Shown here piece by piece: positions 42,694 to 52,220 of a stretch of DNA of 64,000 nucleotides (position 1 is its first letter; each line of letters opens with the position of its first letter). A program made the translations under genes and the position numbers. Origin of the DNA: Limnobacter alexandrii (GTDB taxonomy: Bacteria > Pseudomonadota > Gammaproteobacteria > Burkholderiales > Burkholderiaceae_B); assembly GCF_005871185.1 (NCBI RefSeq), contig NZ_SWKN01000008.1:388967-452966 (forward strand), given 5' to 3'. The notes under the pieces are model-generated. The model had not been told where the DNA came from and ran no database searches. It saw only the letters and a list, made by a program, of their open reading frames with translations.

Positions 42694-44496
42694 ATGATGC
42701 AAATGCAGCACATACGCAATTTTTCGATCATCGCCCACATTGATCACGGGAAATCTACGCTGGCCGATCGCCTGATCCACAAATGTGGCGGCCTGAGCGA
42801 TCGGGAAATGGATTCTCAAGTGCTTGATTCTATGGACATTGAGCGGGAGCGTGGCATTACCATCAAGGCCCAAACCGCAGCACTTACCTACAAGGCCAAA
42901 GACGGCAACACCTATTTGCTCAATCTGATCGACACGCCAGGGCACGTCGACTTTTCTTATGAAGTAAGCCGGTCACTATCTGCTTGTGAAGGTGCATTGC
43001 TGGTTGTGGATGCCTCGCAAGGGGTTGAAGCCCAAACTGTGGCCAATTGCTACACAGCCTTGGACCTGGGCGTTGAAGTTTTACCGGTGTTGAACAAAAT
43101 TGATTTGCCGCAAGCTGACCCTGAAAATGCGAAGTCTGAAATTGAAGACGTCATTGGCATTGATGCATCCGAGGCCATTGCAATTTCAGCCAAAACCGGG
43201 CTTGGCGTTGAGGATGTACTTGAGCTGATTGTGAACAAGGTACCACCTGCGCGCGGCAGCCGTGATGCACCTTTGCAAGCCCTGATTATCGATAGTTGGT
43301 TTGACAATTATGTGGGCGTGGTGATGCTGGTACGTGTCATCAATGGCGTGCTGAACCGCAAAGACAAAATCAAGCTGATGGCTACAGGCGATACCTACAT
43401 TGCCGACGACGTGGGTGTGTTTACGCCAAAGTCGGTTGCGCGTGAATCGCTGTCTGCTGGCGAGGTGGGGTACATCAACGCGGGTATCAAGTTGCTTGAA
43501 AGTGCGAAGGTTGGTGACACAGTGACCTTGGCGGGCAAGCCTGCCGACAAACCTTTGCCTGGTTTCAAGGAAGTGCAGTCCCAAGTGTTTGCTGGTTTGT
43601 TCCCCGTAGAATCAAACCAGTACGAGGCTTTGCGTGAGGCGCTGGACAAACTGCGCTTGAACGATGCCGCTTTGAATTACGAGCCTGAAGTATCGCAGGC
43701 CCTGGGCTTTGGTTTCCGTTGTGGTTTCCTGGGTATGTTGCACATGGACATTGTGCAAGAGCGCCTGGAGCGTGAGTTCGACATGGATTTGATTACCACT
43801 GCTCCAACAGTGGTCTATGAAATCAAACAGCGTGATGGCACCATTCTGCGGGTAGACAATCCCTCCAAGATGCCCGACCTGAGCAAGGTTGATGAAATTC
43901 GCGAACCGATTGTAACCGTGAATTTGTTGATGCCCCAAGAGTATGTAGGCTCGGTGATGACGCTGTGCACAGGGCGGCGCGGCACACAAACCAATATGGT
44001 TTACCACGGGCGTCAAGTGCGAATTACGTTTGAGATGCCCATGGCCGAAATTGTGCTCGACTTCTTCGATAAACTGAAGTCGACCTCACGTGGTTATGCG
44101 TCAATGGACTATTCCTTCAAGGAATACAGGCCGGCAGATATCGTGAAGGTTGATATGCTGATCAACGGTGAAAAAGTAGACGCTTTGTCGATCATGGTTC
44201 ACCGAAGCAATGCGGTTTATCGTGGCCGTGCTGTGGCTGGCAAAATGCGGGAAATCATTTCTCGCCAAATGTTTGATGTTGCGATTCAAGCGGCAATTGG
44301 CGCCAATATTATTGCCCGTGAAACAGTGAAGGCTTTGCGAAAAAACGTGTTGGCCAAGTGTTACGGTGGCGATATTTCACGCAAGAAAAAACTGTTGGAA
44401 AAGCAGAAGGCAGGCAAGAAGCGCATGAAGCAGGTTGGTAATGTGGAAATTCCACAAGAAGCGTTTTTGGCCATTCTCCAAGTGGAAGACAAATAA
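42694..44496 (+). CDS. lepA: Elongation factor 4 (LepA)
   Basis: This 600-residue translational GTPase acts on stalled or assembling ribosomes. The GTP-binding motifs are AHIDHGKST (P-loop), RERGITI (switch I), DTPGHVDF and [10 protein letters not shown]. The C-terminal LepA-specific domain with [19 protein letters not shown] is present. ATG 42694, 42697 and 42703 are possible starts; family comparison favours 42703, but none has a good Shine-Dalgarno sequence. A terminator-like hairpin touches the start. Confidence 0.96.
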   Translation: MMQMQHIRNFSIIAHIDHGKSTLADRLIHKCGGLSDREMDSQVLDSMDIERERGITIKAQTAALTYKAKDGNTYLLNLIDTPGHVDFSYEVSRSLSACEGALLVVDASQGVEAQTVANCYTALDLGVEVLPVLNKIDLPQADPENAKSEIEDVIGIDASEAIAISAKTGLGVEDVLELIVNKVPPARGSRDAPLQALIIDSWFDNYVGVVMLVRVINGVLNRKDKIKLMATGDTYIADDVGVFTPKSVARESLSAGEVGYINAGIKLLESAKVGDTVTLAGKPADKPLPGFKEVQSQVFAGLFPVESNQYEALREALDKLRLNDAALNYEPEVSQALGFGFRCGFLGMLHMDIVQERLEREFDMDLITTAPTVVYEIKQRDGTILRVDNPSKMPDLSKVDEIREPIVTVNLLMPQEYVGSVMTLCTGRRGTQTNMVYHGRQVRITFEMPMAEIVLDFFDKLKSTSRGYASMDYSFKEYRPADIVKVDMLINGEKVDALSIMVHRSNAVYRGRAVAGKMREIISRQMFDVAIQAAIGANIIARETVKALRKNVLAKCYGGDISRKKKLLEKQKAGKKRMKQVGNVEIPQEAFLAILQVEDK

Positions 44497-44498
44497 CA

Positions 44499-45359
44499 AT
44501 GAATTTTTCCCTGATCCTGTTTTTGCTGGTGTTGTTCACCGGCTTTTTCTATGCGCTTGATGTGTTTGTGTTCAAGCCAAAAAGAAAAATGGCAGCAGAG
44601 CAAGCCCTTGCCGGTTCAAGTGCAGGTGTGGGTGGCGACACTGAAAGACGCATTCGCCAGCAGTACATGAAGCAGCCTTTGTGGCTTGAATACAGTGCAA
44701 GCTTTTTTCCAGTCATTTTGTTTGTGTTTGTGTTGCGCTCGTTTGTGGTGGAGCCGTTTAAGATTCCATCAGGTTCCATGATCCCTACGTTGTTGATTGG
44801 TGATTTGATTTTGGTGAACAAATTCACCTACGGCATTCGCTTGCCGATTGTCGACAAGAAAATAATTCCCATCAACGACCCTCAGCGTGGCGATGTCATG
44901 GTGTTTCGTTATCCTCTTGACCCCTCGCTGGATTACATCAAGCGTGTGGTGGGTGTGGGTGGCGACGTGGTGGAATATCGCAACAAGAAGCTGTCGATCA
45001 ATGGGCAAGTATTGCCTGTAAAAGAGCTGGACAAATACTACGATCCGAACAGTTTTTCATATTCGCTTCAGTTTCAGGAAACTTTGGGTGGCAAGAAACA
45101 CCTGGTGCTTAATGATGAAGATGCGCCACCTTATGTGATTGGTGCGCAGACCTTCAAGAATCGTGATAACTGCAAATACGATGTGACTGGTTTTCGCTGT
45201 GTGGTGCCGCAAGGACATTACTTCATGATGGGGGACAATCGGGACAATTCCAGCGACAGTCGTATTTGGGGCTTTGTTTCAGATGAGCAGGTAGTTGGCA
45301 AGGCATTCTTGGTGTGGATGAACTTCAATGACTTTTCCCGAATTGGCTTGTTTCACTAA
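44499..45359 (+). CDS. lepB: Signal peptidase I
   Basis: This 286-residue inner-membrane serine protease removes signal peptides from secreted proteins. There are two N-terminal membrane segments (about 3-23 and 65-85, around FFPVILFVFVLRSFVVEPF). The catalytic serine is in IPSGSMIPTLLIGD (about 91), and the lysine in DYIKRVVGVGGD (about 147). The C-terminal box is MMGDNRDNSSDSR. It follows lepA by 2 bases, the universal arrangement. Confidence 0.96.
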   Translation: MNFSLILFLLVLFTGFFYALDVFVFKPKRKMAAEQALAGSSAGVGGDTERRIRQQYMKQPLWLEYSASFFPVILFVFVLRSFVVEPFKIPSGSMIPTLLIGDLILVNKFTYGIRLPIVDKKIIPINDPQRGDVMVFRYPLDPSLDYIKRVVGVGGDVVEYRNKKLSINGQVLPVKELDKYYDPNSFSYSLQFQETLGGKKHLVLNDEDAPPYVIGAQTFKNRDNCKYDVTGFRCVVPQGHYFMMGDNRDNSSDSRIWGFVSDEQVVGKAFLVWMNFNDFSRIGLFH

Positions 45360-45378
45360 AGCCAGCTGGAGGTATTGA

Positions 45379-46095
45379 GTGGACAGTTCAAAGTATTCAA
45401 GTCTTGAAGCTGCATTGGGGTACTCGTTCAAAGACCAGGCTTTGCTTCGCCTTGCCTTGACTCACCGCAGCTACAGCAGCCATCACAACGAGCGTCTGGA
45501 ATTTCTGGGTGACAGTGTGTTGAATTGCGCAGCCTCCATTTTGTTGTTCGAATCGCATCCAGACATGGATGAGGGCAAGATGTCGAGGGTGCGCTCGCAC
45601 CTTGTAAAACAGGACTGCCTGGCCATGGTGGGCCGCAACTTATTGCTTGATCAATACCTGTTTTTGGGGGCTGGCGAGCTGCGCAGTGCAAAAGCGATCA
45701 AGGACAGCATCGTGGCCGACGGTCTGGAGGCCCTTTTTGGCGCCATTCTTCTGGACTCAGGTTTTGAGGCAGCCCGCGATTGTGTGGTGCGTTTGCTCAA
45801 GCCTGTAATGCTTGAAACCCCGATTGAGTCCATGGGCAAAGACCCCAAAACCCGCTTGCAGGAATTGCTGCAAGGCAAACGCTTGAAGCTGCCAATCTAC
45901 CGCGTGTTGGTGGAGGGGGGCACCTCGGCCAGTCCCGAATTCAGCGTGGAATGCTCGGTTGAAGATCTTGAAATTACCAAGGTTGGACAGGGACATTCTC
46001 GCAGGGTGGCCGAGCAGCACGCCGCGCAAGCGGTGCTTATCGAATTGCTTGAACGGGAGTATTCTGACCCCAACCAAGCCAGCAGGAGGCAATAA
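45379..46095 (+). CDS. rnc: Ribonuclease III
   Basis: This 238-residue double-strand-specific endoribonuclease processes rRNA precursors. The signature ERLEFLGDSVLN (residues of about 38-49) and the second metal site in DGLEALFGAILLDSGF are intact. The C-terminal double-strand RNA-binding domain begins at DPKTRLQELLQG and ends GQGHSRRVAEQHAAQAVL. The GTG start is preceded by CTGGAGG. It lies between lepB and era, as usual. Confidence 0.95.
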   Translation: MDSSKYSSLEAALGYSFKDQALLRLALTHRSYSSHHNERLEFLGDSVLNCAASILLFESHPDMDEGKMSRVRSHLVKQDCLAMVGRNLLLDQYLFLGAGELRSAKAIKDSIVADGLEALFGAILLDSGFEAARDCVVRLLKPVMLETPIESMGKDPKTRLQELLQGKRLKLPIYRVLVEGGTSASPEFSVECSVEDLEITKVGQGHSRRVAEQHAAQAVLIELLEREYSDPNQASRRQ

Positions 46096-46096
46096 C

Positions 46097-46993
46097 ATGG
46101 CCGAATCAAAGTGCGGCGTGATTGCCGTGGTGGGACGCCCGAATGTGGGCAAATCCACCCTGATGAACGGAATGATTGGCGAGCATTTGTCGATTACGTC
46201 CAGCAAACCACAAACCACCCGTCACCGGGTGCTTGGGGTAATGACTGAAACCATCAAAGACGTGCCCACCCAGTTTATTTTTGTGGATACACCTGGCTTT
46301 CAAACCAAGCATTCAAACGCCTTGAATAAAACCATGAACCGCGCTGTGCTGACCGCGCTGGCCGATGTGAACGTGATTTTGTGGGTCATTGAGCAAGGCA
46401 AATTGACCCCGGCGGACATGAAAGTACTGGAGCTGTGCCCCAAGGGTGTGCCGTTGGTGGCGGTGGTTAACAAGGTGGATTTGCTTGAAAAGAAAGCGGA
46501 GATACTGCCTTTTCTTGAGAAGGTAAGTGGGCAACGCAATTTTGATGCGATTGTGCCCTTGAGCGCGCAAGCCATCAAAAACCTGGATGCACTGAAAGAG
46601 GCTGTTTCTGCCTTGTTGCCCGAGCAGCCCTTCTTTTACGACGAAGATACTTTGACCGATCGTCCGGAAAAGTTTCTGGCAGCTGAGCGTATTCGAGAAA
46701 AGCTGTTTCGTTTGGTGGGCGACGAATTGCCTTACACCTGCACTGTGGTGATTGATAAATTCGAGATTGAGGATGGTCGCCGGCTTATTTATGCTTCCAT
46801 TCTTGTTGATCGTTCTTCTCACAAAGCCATGATTATTGGCAAGGGTGGCGAAAAGCTGAAGCGAATTGGCTCCGAGGCGCGCCAGGACATGGAGCGCTTG
46901 TTTGGCGGCAGCGTGCACCTGGAAACCTGGGTGAAAGTGCGCAGCGGTTGGGCGGACAATGCAACCTTGCTTCAAAGCCTGGGGTATGAATAA
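46097..46993 (+). CDS. era: GTPase Era
   Basis: This 298-residue GTPase helps 16S rRNA maturation and 30S assembly. G-domain motifs are GRPNVGKSTL (G1), TTRH (G2), DTPGFQT (G3) and NKVDL (G4). The C-terminal KH RNA-binding domain includes IIGKGGEKLKRIGSEAR. The ATG at 46097 follows an AGGAGG site; the reading frame upstream lies inside rnc. The 3' end overlaps recO by 8 bases. Confidence 0.96.
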   Translation: MAESKCGVIAVVGRPNVGKSTLMNGMIGEHLSITSSKPQTTRHRVLGVMTETIKDVPTQFIFVDTPGFQTKHSNALNKTMNRAVLTALADVNVILWVIEQGKLTPADMKVLELCPKGVPLVAVVNKVDLLEKKAEILPFLEKVSGQRNFDAIVPLSAQAIKNLDALKEAVSALLPEQPFFYDEDTLTDRPEKFLAAERIREKLFRLVGDELPYTCTVVIDKFEIEDGRRLIYASILVDRSSHKAMIIGKGGEKLKRIGSEARQDMERLFGGSVHLETWVKVRSGWADNATLLQSLGYE

Positions 46994-47720
46994 CACTCGA
47001 TCCAACACGGATTTTGCCTATGTACTGCACAGTGTGCCGTACAAGGAAACCAGTTTGATTGTCGAGCTGTTTTGCAAGGAACACGGGCGTTTGCCCGTGG
47101 TGGCGAAAGGCGCAAAAAGACCCCATTCGGGTTTGAGGGCTGTGTTGGTCAGCTTTCAGCCACTTTCAGTGCGTTTTGCCGGGAAGTCGGAGGTAAAAAC
47201 CCTGATGCAGGCCGAGTGGTTGGGCGGTTTGATGTCGCCCGATGGCAAAGCCCTGTTTGCTGCTTACTATCTGAATGAACTGCTGATGCGCGGCTTGAGT
47301 CGTGAAGACACTCACCCTGACCTGTTTGATCTGTACCAAAACACTTTGCTGGGATTGGCCAGCGGTGATGACATGAATGTTTGCATTCGCCAGTTTGAGG
47401 TTGGTTTGCTTCAATCCCTGGGTTATGGGCTTGACTGGCAGCAGGACAAGGCAGGCCTTGCAATTGACCCCGAACGCCATTACGTGTGGCAAGAGCAGGA
47501 AGGCTGGGCTCCCTCAGACGGGGGAAATGTAAACAATTCGATGAACAGCAGCGTTGAGCAGCTTGTCCAAGGCTTGTGGATTGCTGAAATTCAGAATGGC
47601 ATTTGGTCAAAGTCTGCGGCCAGTGCCTTAAAACCGATTACCCGAAAGCTGTTGATGACGCACATTGCGCCTAACGGTTTGATGTCTAGAGTCTGGATGG
47701 AGCATTTGTTAAGAGCATGA
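46986..47720 (+). CDS. recO: DNA repair protein RecO
   Basis: This protein of about 244 residues loads RecA with RecR during gap repair. The N-terminal OB fold is recognised by [36 protein letters not shown], and the following helical part by [10 protein letters not shown]. The zinc-binding cysteines found in some RecO proteins are absent. The start overlaps the end of era, and the stop overlaps pdxJ by 4 bases, suggesting tight coupling. Confidence 0.93.
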   Translation: MNNTRSNTDFAYVLHSVPYKETSLIVELFCKEHGRLPVVAKGAKRPHSGLRAVLVSFQPLSVRFAGKSEVKTLMQAEWLGGLMSPDGKALFAAYYLNELLMRGLSREDTHPDLFDLYQNTLLGLASGDDMNVCIRQFEVGLLQSLGYGLDWQQDKAGLAIDPERHYVWQEQEGWAPSDGGNVNNSMNSSVEQLVQGLWIAEIQNGIWSKSAASALKPITRKLLMTHIAPNGLMSRVWMEHLLRA

Positions 47721-48457
47721 TAGAACTCGGTGTCAACATTGATCACGTGGCCACAATTCGCCAAGCCCGCAGGGGGCATGAGCCTGACCCGTTGAGGGCG
47801 GCTTTGCTGGCCGAAGAATATGGGGCGGATGCAATTACCGTGCACGTTCGGGAAGATCGACGCCACATGCAAGATGACGATGTGCGGAGGATTCGGCCGT
47901 TGATCAGCACGCGCATGAATTTCGAATGTGCGGTGGTTGAGGAAATGATTCGCCTGGTGGAGGATGTAAAACCCCAGGATGTCTGTTTTGTGCCAGAACG
48001 CCGGGAAGAGGTGACAACCGAGGGTGGTTTGGATGTGATTGGTGGTTTTCACCTGATTGCGCCAGCAGTTGCCCGGTTGAAAGACCAGGGCATGCGAATT
48101 TCATTGTTCATTGACCCGGACATGGATCAAATTGAGGCAGCGCTGAAATGTGGCGCGGACGCCATTGAGTTGCACACGGGGCGTTATGCCCATGCCCTGG
48201 GGCCCGCGGTTGAGCTTGAGCTGTCGAGAATTCGAAAGTCGGCCAATTTTGGCGTGGCCGAGGGTTTGAGGGTGAATGCCGGGCATGGTTTGAATTATGA
48301 AAATGTACAGCCTGTGGCTGCGATTGAAACCATTTCAGAATTGAACATCGGCCACAGCATTGTGGCCAATGCGGTGTTCATGGGCTGGGAGGGCGCAATC
48401 AAGAAAATGAAAGAACTTATGATTTCGGCGAAGTTGGAAGCAATTAGACCGCGTTAA
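47717..48457 (+). CDS. pdxJ: Pyridoxine 5'-phosphate synthase
   Basis: This 246-residue TIM-barrel enzyme joins 1-deoxyxylulose 5-phosphate and 3-amino-2-oxopropyl phosphate to give pyridoxine 5'-phosphate. The signature [18 protein letters not shown] at the N-terminus, [16 protein letters not shown] and the phosphate-binding HGLNYENV are intact. It lies between recO and acpS as in many gamma- and betaproteobacteria. Confidence 0.96.
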   Translation: MIELGVNIDHVATIRQARRGHEPDPLRAALLAEEYGADAITVHVREDRRHMQDDDVRRIRPLISTRMNFECAVVEEMIRLVEDVKPQDVCFVPERREEVTTEGGLDVIGGFHLIAPAVARLKDQGMRISLFIDPDMDQIEAALKCGADAIELHTGRYAHALGPAVELELSRIRKSANFGVAEGLRVNAGHGLNYENVQPVAAIETISELNIGHSIVANAVFMGWEGAIKKMKELMISAKLEAIRPR

Positions 48458-48481
48458 TTTAAAAATGGGTTCAAATGCCTC

Positions 48482-48886
48482 ATGATCGACAATATTCTAG
48501 GTTTGGGTTGTGACATTCTCGAGGTCGCCCGACTTGAGAGTTTGCTGCGCAAGGGCAGGGAGGTGTTTATCAAGCGAGTGCTGACACCTGCCGAAATTGA
48601 TGAGTATGAACGCAGGTCTGATAAATCGGCCATTCGAGGCACCCTTTTTATCGCTACACGCTATTGCGCCAAAGAAGCGTTTTCAAAAGCCATGGGCACC
48701 GGAGTTGGCGCGCAGTTTTCATTTCAGGATTTGTCGGTGTTGAACAGTGAATCGGGGGAACCCGTTTTGGTTTATTCCGAGCATCTGCAGAATTGGTTAA
48801 AGTCACGAAGGGCTCTGGCAAAAATTTCAATCAGTGATGAACAAAATTACGTGATGTCTACGGTTATTTTGTTTTCAAAACAATAA
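48482..48886 (+). CDS. acpS: Holo-acyl carrier protein synthase
   Basis: This 134-residue enzyme attaches 4'-phosphopantetheine to the serine of acyl carrier protein. The metal-binding aspartate is in LGLGCDILEVARLESLL (about residue 9), and the second motif is ATRYCAKEAFSKAMGTGVG with the conserved glutamate. It follows pdxJ by 24 bases. Its substrate AcpP is encoded at 36863 in the same window. Confidence 0.94.
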   Translation: MIDNILGLGCDILEVARLESLLRKGREVFIKRVLTPAEIDEYERRSDKSAIRGTLFIATRYCAKEAFSKAMGTGVGAQFSFQDLSVLNSESGEPVLVYSEHLQNWLKSRRALAKISISDEQNYVMSTVILFSKQ

Positions 48887-48910
48887 TTTAATTTAAGGAA
48901 TTCACGCGTT

Positions 48911-49933
48911 ATGTTAGGTCCATTCATCATTGGTTTGACGGGTTTGACTTTGTCCCAAGAGGATATTGCACGCATTCAAAACCCGGCCGTTGGCGGACTT
49001 ATTCTTTTCACAAGAAACTTTGAAAGTAAGGCCCAACTGATTGATTTAGTAGAGTCTATCAGGGCCAATGGGGGCTTGAGCAAGCCTGTTTTTGTGGATC
49101 ATGAGGGTGGCCGAGTGCAGCGTTTTCGGGATGGCTTCACTGCCATTCCTTCGATGCGGCAAATTGGTCAAAGGGCTGCAACAGATTTCGACGATGCGGT
49201 GCTTTTGGCCCGGGAAGCCGGCTTTGTGATGGCTGCAGAGTTGCGCGCTTGTGGCATCGACATGAGTTTTGCACCAGTTTTGGATCTGGATTGGGGCAAT
49301 AGCGAAATTATTGGCGACCGCTCTTTTGGCAAGGATGCCAGACTGGTGTCCCGCTTGTCTTCGGCTTTGATGAATGGCATGGCCCTGGCAGGCATGCAAG
49401 CCTGTGGAAAACACTTTCCGGGCCATGGCTGGGTAAGTTTGGACAGCCATTTGGCCTTGCCCCACGACAATCGCCCTTTGAATGAAATTTTGAAGGTGGA
49501 TGCGCTGCCGTACCAACTGAATTCAACCTTGAATATGGCCAGTATTATGCCGGCCCATGTGGTGTATTCCGAGGTAGACCCCATGCCTGCATGTTTTTCC
49601 AGCTTCTGGATTCAAGAGGTGTTGCGGGTGAAGTTCAGCTTTGATGGGGCCGTGATCAGCGACGATTTGGACATGGTGGGTGCGCATGGTGTGGGTGATA
49701 TTCGAGCCCGAGCCAGCGCGGCTTTGCAGGCCGGTTGCGATGCAGTGCTGGTGTGCAACAATTTTGACGACATCGACACCTTGGTGAACAATCCAGTGCC
49801 CGAGGTTCATGAAAACATGGAAGTGCGAAACCGCCGCTTGAGCCGACTGCTTTCGGCGCAGTCGCTGGATTGGGATAGTTTGCGACAAAGCTACATGTAT
49901 CAGGCTGCAATCGACCGAATTACCAATGCCTGA
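48911..49933 (+). CDS. nagZ: Beta-N-acetylhexosaminidase NagZ
   Basis: This 340-residue cytoplasmic family-3 glycosidase removes N-acetylglucosamine from cell-wall fragments during peptidoglycan recycling. Motifs are VDHEGGRVQRFRDGF, the general acid/base loop KHFPGHGWVSLDSH and the nucleophile aspartate in ISDDLDMVGA. No signal peptide is present, as expected. It is the last gene of the run from lepA and is followed by a strong terminator. Confidence 0.95.
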   Translation: MLGPFIIGLTGLTLSQEDIARIQNPAVGGLILFTRNFESKAQLIDLVESIRANGGLSKPVFVDHEGGRVQRFRDGFTAIPSMRQIGQRAATDFDDAVLLAREAGFVMAAELRACGIDMSFAPVLDLDWGNSEIIGDRSFGKDARLVSRLSSALMNGMALAGMQACGKHFPGHGWVSLDSHLALPHDNRPLNEILKVDALPYQLNSTLNMASIMPAHVVYSEVDPMPACFSSFWIQEVLRVKFSFDGAVISDDLDMVGAHGVGDIRARASAALQAGCDAVLVCNNFDDIDTLVNNPVPEVHENMEVRNRRLSRLLSAQSLDWDSLRQSYMYQAAIDRITNA

Positions 49934-49956
49934 TTTGCTTGTTTGAACGAGCAATG

Positions 49957-49993
49957 AAAAAAGCCGCCAACTGCTGTAGTTGGCGGCTTTTTT
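49957..49993. terminator. Bidirectional terminator after nagZ
   Basis: A perfect 12-base stem AAGCCGCCAACT/AGTTGGCGGCTT with a 5-base loop is flanked by A and T tracts. It ends both nagZ (plus strand) and the convergent prolyl-isomerase gene (minus strand). Confidence 0.95.
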
Positions 49994-50011
49994 GTTGTTG
50001 AGCAGCAGGCT

Positions 50012-50794
50012 TTACTTCACTTTTGCGCTGGACAACAGTTTGCCTTGATACTCTTCCCACTTGTCGTTGATCATTTTCTGCTCAAGCTGTGGACGAATTT
50101 CTTCAAGTTTGGGTGCTGTGGCCTCGCGGGTGTCTGCCAACAGAATAACGTGGTAACCAAACTGGCTTTTCACGGGCGTTTTGGTGTACTCACCTTTTTT
50201 CAGGCCTACCATGGCCTGAGAAAACTCGGGTACAAAGCTGTTGGGGTTGGCCCAATCCAGATCGCCACCGTTGGGTGCTGAGCCAGGGTCTTTGGACTTG
50301 GCCTTGGCGATGTCTGCAAACTTCCCGCCTTTGCCCAACTGGTCGATAATTGCTTTGGCCTCGGCTTCTTGTTCAACCAGAATGTGGCTGGCGCGGAACT
50401 CGCTGCCGCCCATCATTTTGGCGATTTCCGCATACGCCGTTTCGACTTCTTTGTCGGTCAGTTTGGTGTTTTTGTAGAAGTCTTCACGCAGGGCGTTGGC
50501 CAGAATGGCCTGATTCATCATCTGCACCTGGTACTTCACTTCGGGGCTGCTTCCCAAGCCTTTTTTCACGGCTTCCTGCTTCATCACTTCCTGATTGATC
50601 AGTTCTTGACGAATGGTGGCGCGCATTTCAGGCGAGGCTGCCTGGCCACGCTTTTCCTGCTCGGCCATGATGAAGTCGATCAAGGCGCTGGGAATGGACT
50701 GGCCATTGACCACAGCGGCATTTTGAGCATAAACGGGGTTGCCCAGAACCAGTGCGGCGGCCAGACAAGTTGCTTTCAGGGTGGTTTTCAACAT
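50012..50794 (-). CDS. Periplasmic parvulin-type peptidyl-prolyl isomerase
   Basis: This 260-residue isomerase assists folding of exported proteins. A signal peptide (LKATCLAAALVLGNPVYA) is followed by a SurA-like N-terminal helical domain. The parvulin domain starts near residue 130 with FRASHILVEQEAEAKAIIDQL and continues with SKDPGSAPNGGDLDW and VKSQFGYHVILL. It resembles the PpiC/PrsA-type isomerases of betaproteobacteria. It is followed on the minus strand by no further gene before the terminator. Confidence 0.92.
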   Translation of the reverse strand: MLKTTLKATCLAAALVLGNPVYAQNAAVVNGQSIPSALIDFIMAEQEKRGQAASPEMRATIRQELINQEVMKQEAVKKGLGSSPEVKYQVQMMNQAILANALREDFYKNTKLTDKEVETAYAEIAKMMGGSEFRASHILVEQEAEAKAIIDQLGKGGKFADIAKAKSKDPGSAPNGGDLDWANPNSFVPEFSQAMVGLKKGEYTKTPVKSQFGYHVILLADTREATAPKLEEIRPQLEQKMINDKWEEYQGKLLSSAKVK

Positions 50795-50866
50795 AACAAA
50801 TAAACCTTGTGTCTCAGAGAGTTAAAACAATGGGCTTGGCTCGGATCCCGATGGCGCGTCTTCTGT

Positions 50867-51133
50867 TTAATCCACAACGGATTCCTCAGTGGAATCTATG
50901 GCCAAAGCATGGATTTCTTTTTTCATCCATTCTGCCAAAGCATCATACACGAGACGATGGCGCGCTAATGTTCTTAGCCCATTGAAGCGTGCAGACTTCA
51001 GTTTGACGCGGTAATGTCGACCGCCAGACTTGGCCCCTTCGTGGCCTGCGTGCAGGTGCGACTCGTCAATGACTTCGACTTCAGCATCGAGTGCGGTTTC
51101 AAGCCGCTTTTTGATGTCTTCGCTGGTGACCAT
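50867..51133 (-). CDS. BolA-family protein
   Basis: This 88-residue protein has the BolA fold, with the motif HAGHEGAKSGGRHYRVKLKSARFNGLRTLARHRLVYDAL. Family members pair with monothiol glutaredoxins in iron-sulfur trafficking or act as regulators. The likely Fe-S ligand histidine is in ARHRLVYDAL. It starts two bases after the yciB stop, so the two are co-transcribed; the isomerase gene follows. Confidence 0.93.
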   Translation of the reverse strand: MVTSEDIKKRLETALDAEVEVIDESHLHAGHEGAKSGGRHYRVKLKSARFNGLRTLARHRLVYDALAEWMKKEIHALAIDSTEESVVD

Positions 51134-51135
51134 GC

Positions 51136-51771
51136 TTACTTCACCTCGCTGCTTTGCTCATTGCTTTGCTTCATGTGTTTGGACATGTAAAAGCCCTGCC
51201 CGAATACAAATACTAGCGTGGCACCCAGTGAACCGAACAATTTGAAGTCCACCCACACCTCGGTTGAAAAGGAGTAGGCAACCGCAATATTCAAAACGGC
51301 CATGAGTACAAAAAAGCCTACCCATGCCCACAATAAATTCACCCAGACCGGCGCAGGAAGGTCGACTTGACCTTTCATCATGAGTTCGATGGGGTTGCGC
51401 TTGAAGGCATAAGCGATCAGGAAGCCAGCTGCCATGGCCAGGTAAAGCACCGTGGGTTTCCATTTGATGAAGGTTTCATTCTGCAAAACAAGTGTGGCCC
51501 CGCCAAACACTGCAATCAGGATGAGGCCGATCCACTGCATGTTTTCTACTTTTTTGCCGGTAGCTTTTTGATAAATGATTTGCAGCACAGTGGCCAGAAT
51601 GGCCACCACGGTCGCCAGCAAAATCGGCAATTGGGCTGTTTGTACTTCTGCATTGGAAATACTGCCCAAGATGGGCTCCAGCATGGCTTGGGCCTGTTCG
51701 GGGTTACTGCCAGCCCATTTAAAGCTGACAAAGAACAGAACAATTGGTAGAAAATCGAGTAGCAGTTTCAT
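51136..51771 (-). CDS. yciB: Inner membrane septation protein A family (YciB/IspZ)
   Basis: This is a 211-residue integral membrane protein of the YciB family, tied to cell-envelope synthesis and division. Five or six hydrophobic segments are visible, with the family start MKLLLDFLPIVLFFVSFKWAG and the loop LILIAVFGGATLVLQNETFIKWKPTVLYL. It lies between msrB and bolA on the minus strand, the typical order yciB-bolA-ppiC in betaproteobacteria. Confidence 0.92.
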   Translation of the reverse strand: MKLLLDFLPIVLFFVSFKWAGSNPEQAQAMLEPILGSISNAEVQTAQLPILLATVVAILATVLQIIYQKATGKKVENMQWIGLILIAVFGGATLVLQNETFIKWKPTVLYLAMAAGFLIAYAFKRNPIELMMKGQVDLPAPVWVNLLWAWVGFFVLMAVLNIAVAYSFSTEVWVDFKLFGSLGATLVFVFGQGFYMSKHMKQSNEQSSEVK

Positions 51772-51789
51772 GTTGTAGTTGTGGTGTGG

Positions 51790-52203
51790 TTATGCCGATG
51801 AGTCGGATGCAAAAGGCTCAAATGCCAAACTGACCGAGTTGATGCAGTAGCGCAGGCCTGTGGGCGCGGGTCCGTCTTCGAATACATGGCCCAAGTGCGA
51901 ATCGCATATTTTACAGGTCACTTCAGTGCGAGTCATGCCGTAGCTGCGGTCTACGTGTTCTTCAATGTTGTCTGGGTTCAGTGGGGCGAAGTAGCTTGGC
52001 CAGCCACAGCCTGAATCGAATTTCGTGTCGGATGCAAACAAGGGCGTTCCGCAACAAATGCAGCGATAAATTCCCGGTTCATGGTGGTCCCAATACTGGC
52101 CTGTAAAGGCACGTTCGGTGCCTTTCTTGCGGGTGACTTCAAAGCTGGTGGGGGTCAGTTCTTCGCGCCACTGAGCTTCTGTTTTGACTACTTTTTCAAC
52201 CAT
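51790..52203 (-). CDS. msrB: Peptide-methionine (R)-S-oxide reductase MsrB
   Basis: This 137-residue enzyme reduces methionine-R-sulfoxide in proteins. The catalytic cysteine lies in [13 protein letters not shown] (about residue 124). Two CxxC zinc pairs are present (CICCGTPLF and [12 protein letters not shown]), and the substrate-binding [11 protein letters not shown] is intact. No signal peptide is present, so it acts in the cytoplasm. It follows selO by 17 bases; both relate to redox stress. Confidence 0.95.
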   Translation of the reverse strand: MVEKVVKTEAQWREELTPTSFEVTRKKGTERAFTGQYWDHHEPGIYRCICCGTPLFASDTKFDSGCGWPSYFAPLNPDNIEEHVDRSYGMTRTEVTCKICDSHLGHVFEDGPAPTGLRYCINSVSLAFEPFASDSSA

Positions 52204-52220
52204 GATTCAGTCTCCGCAAT

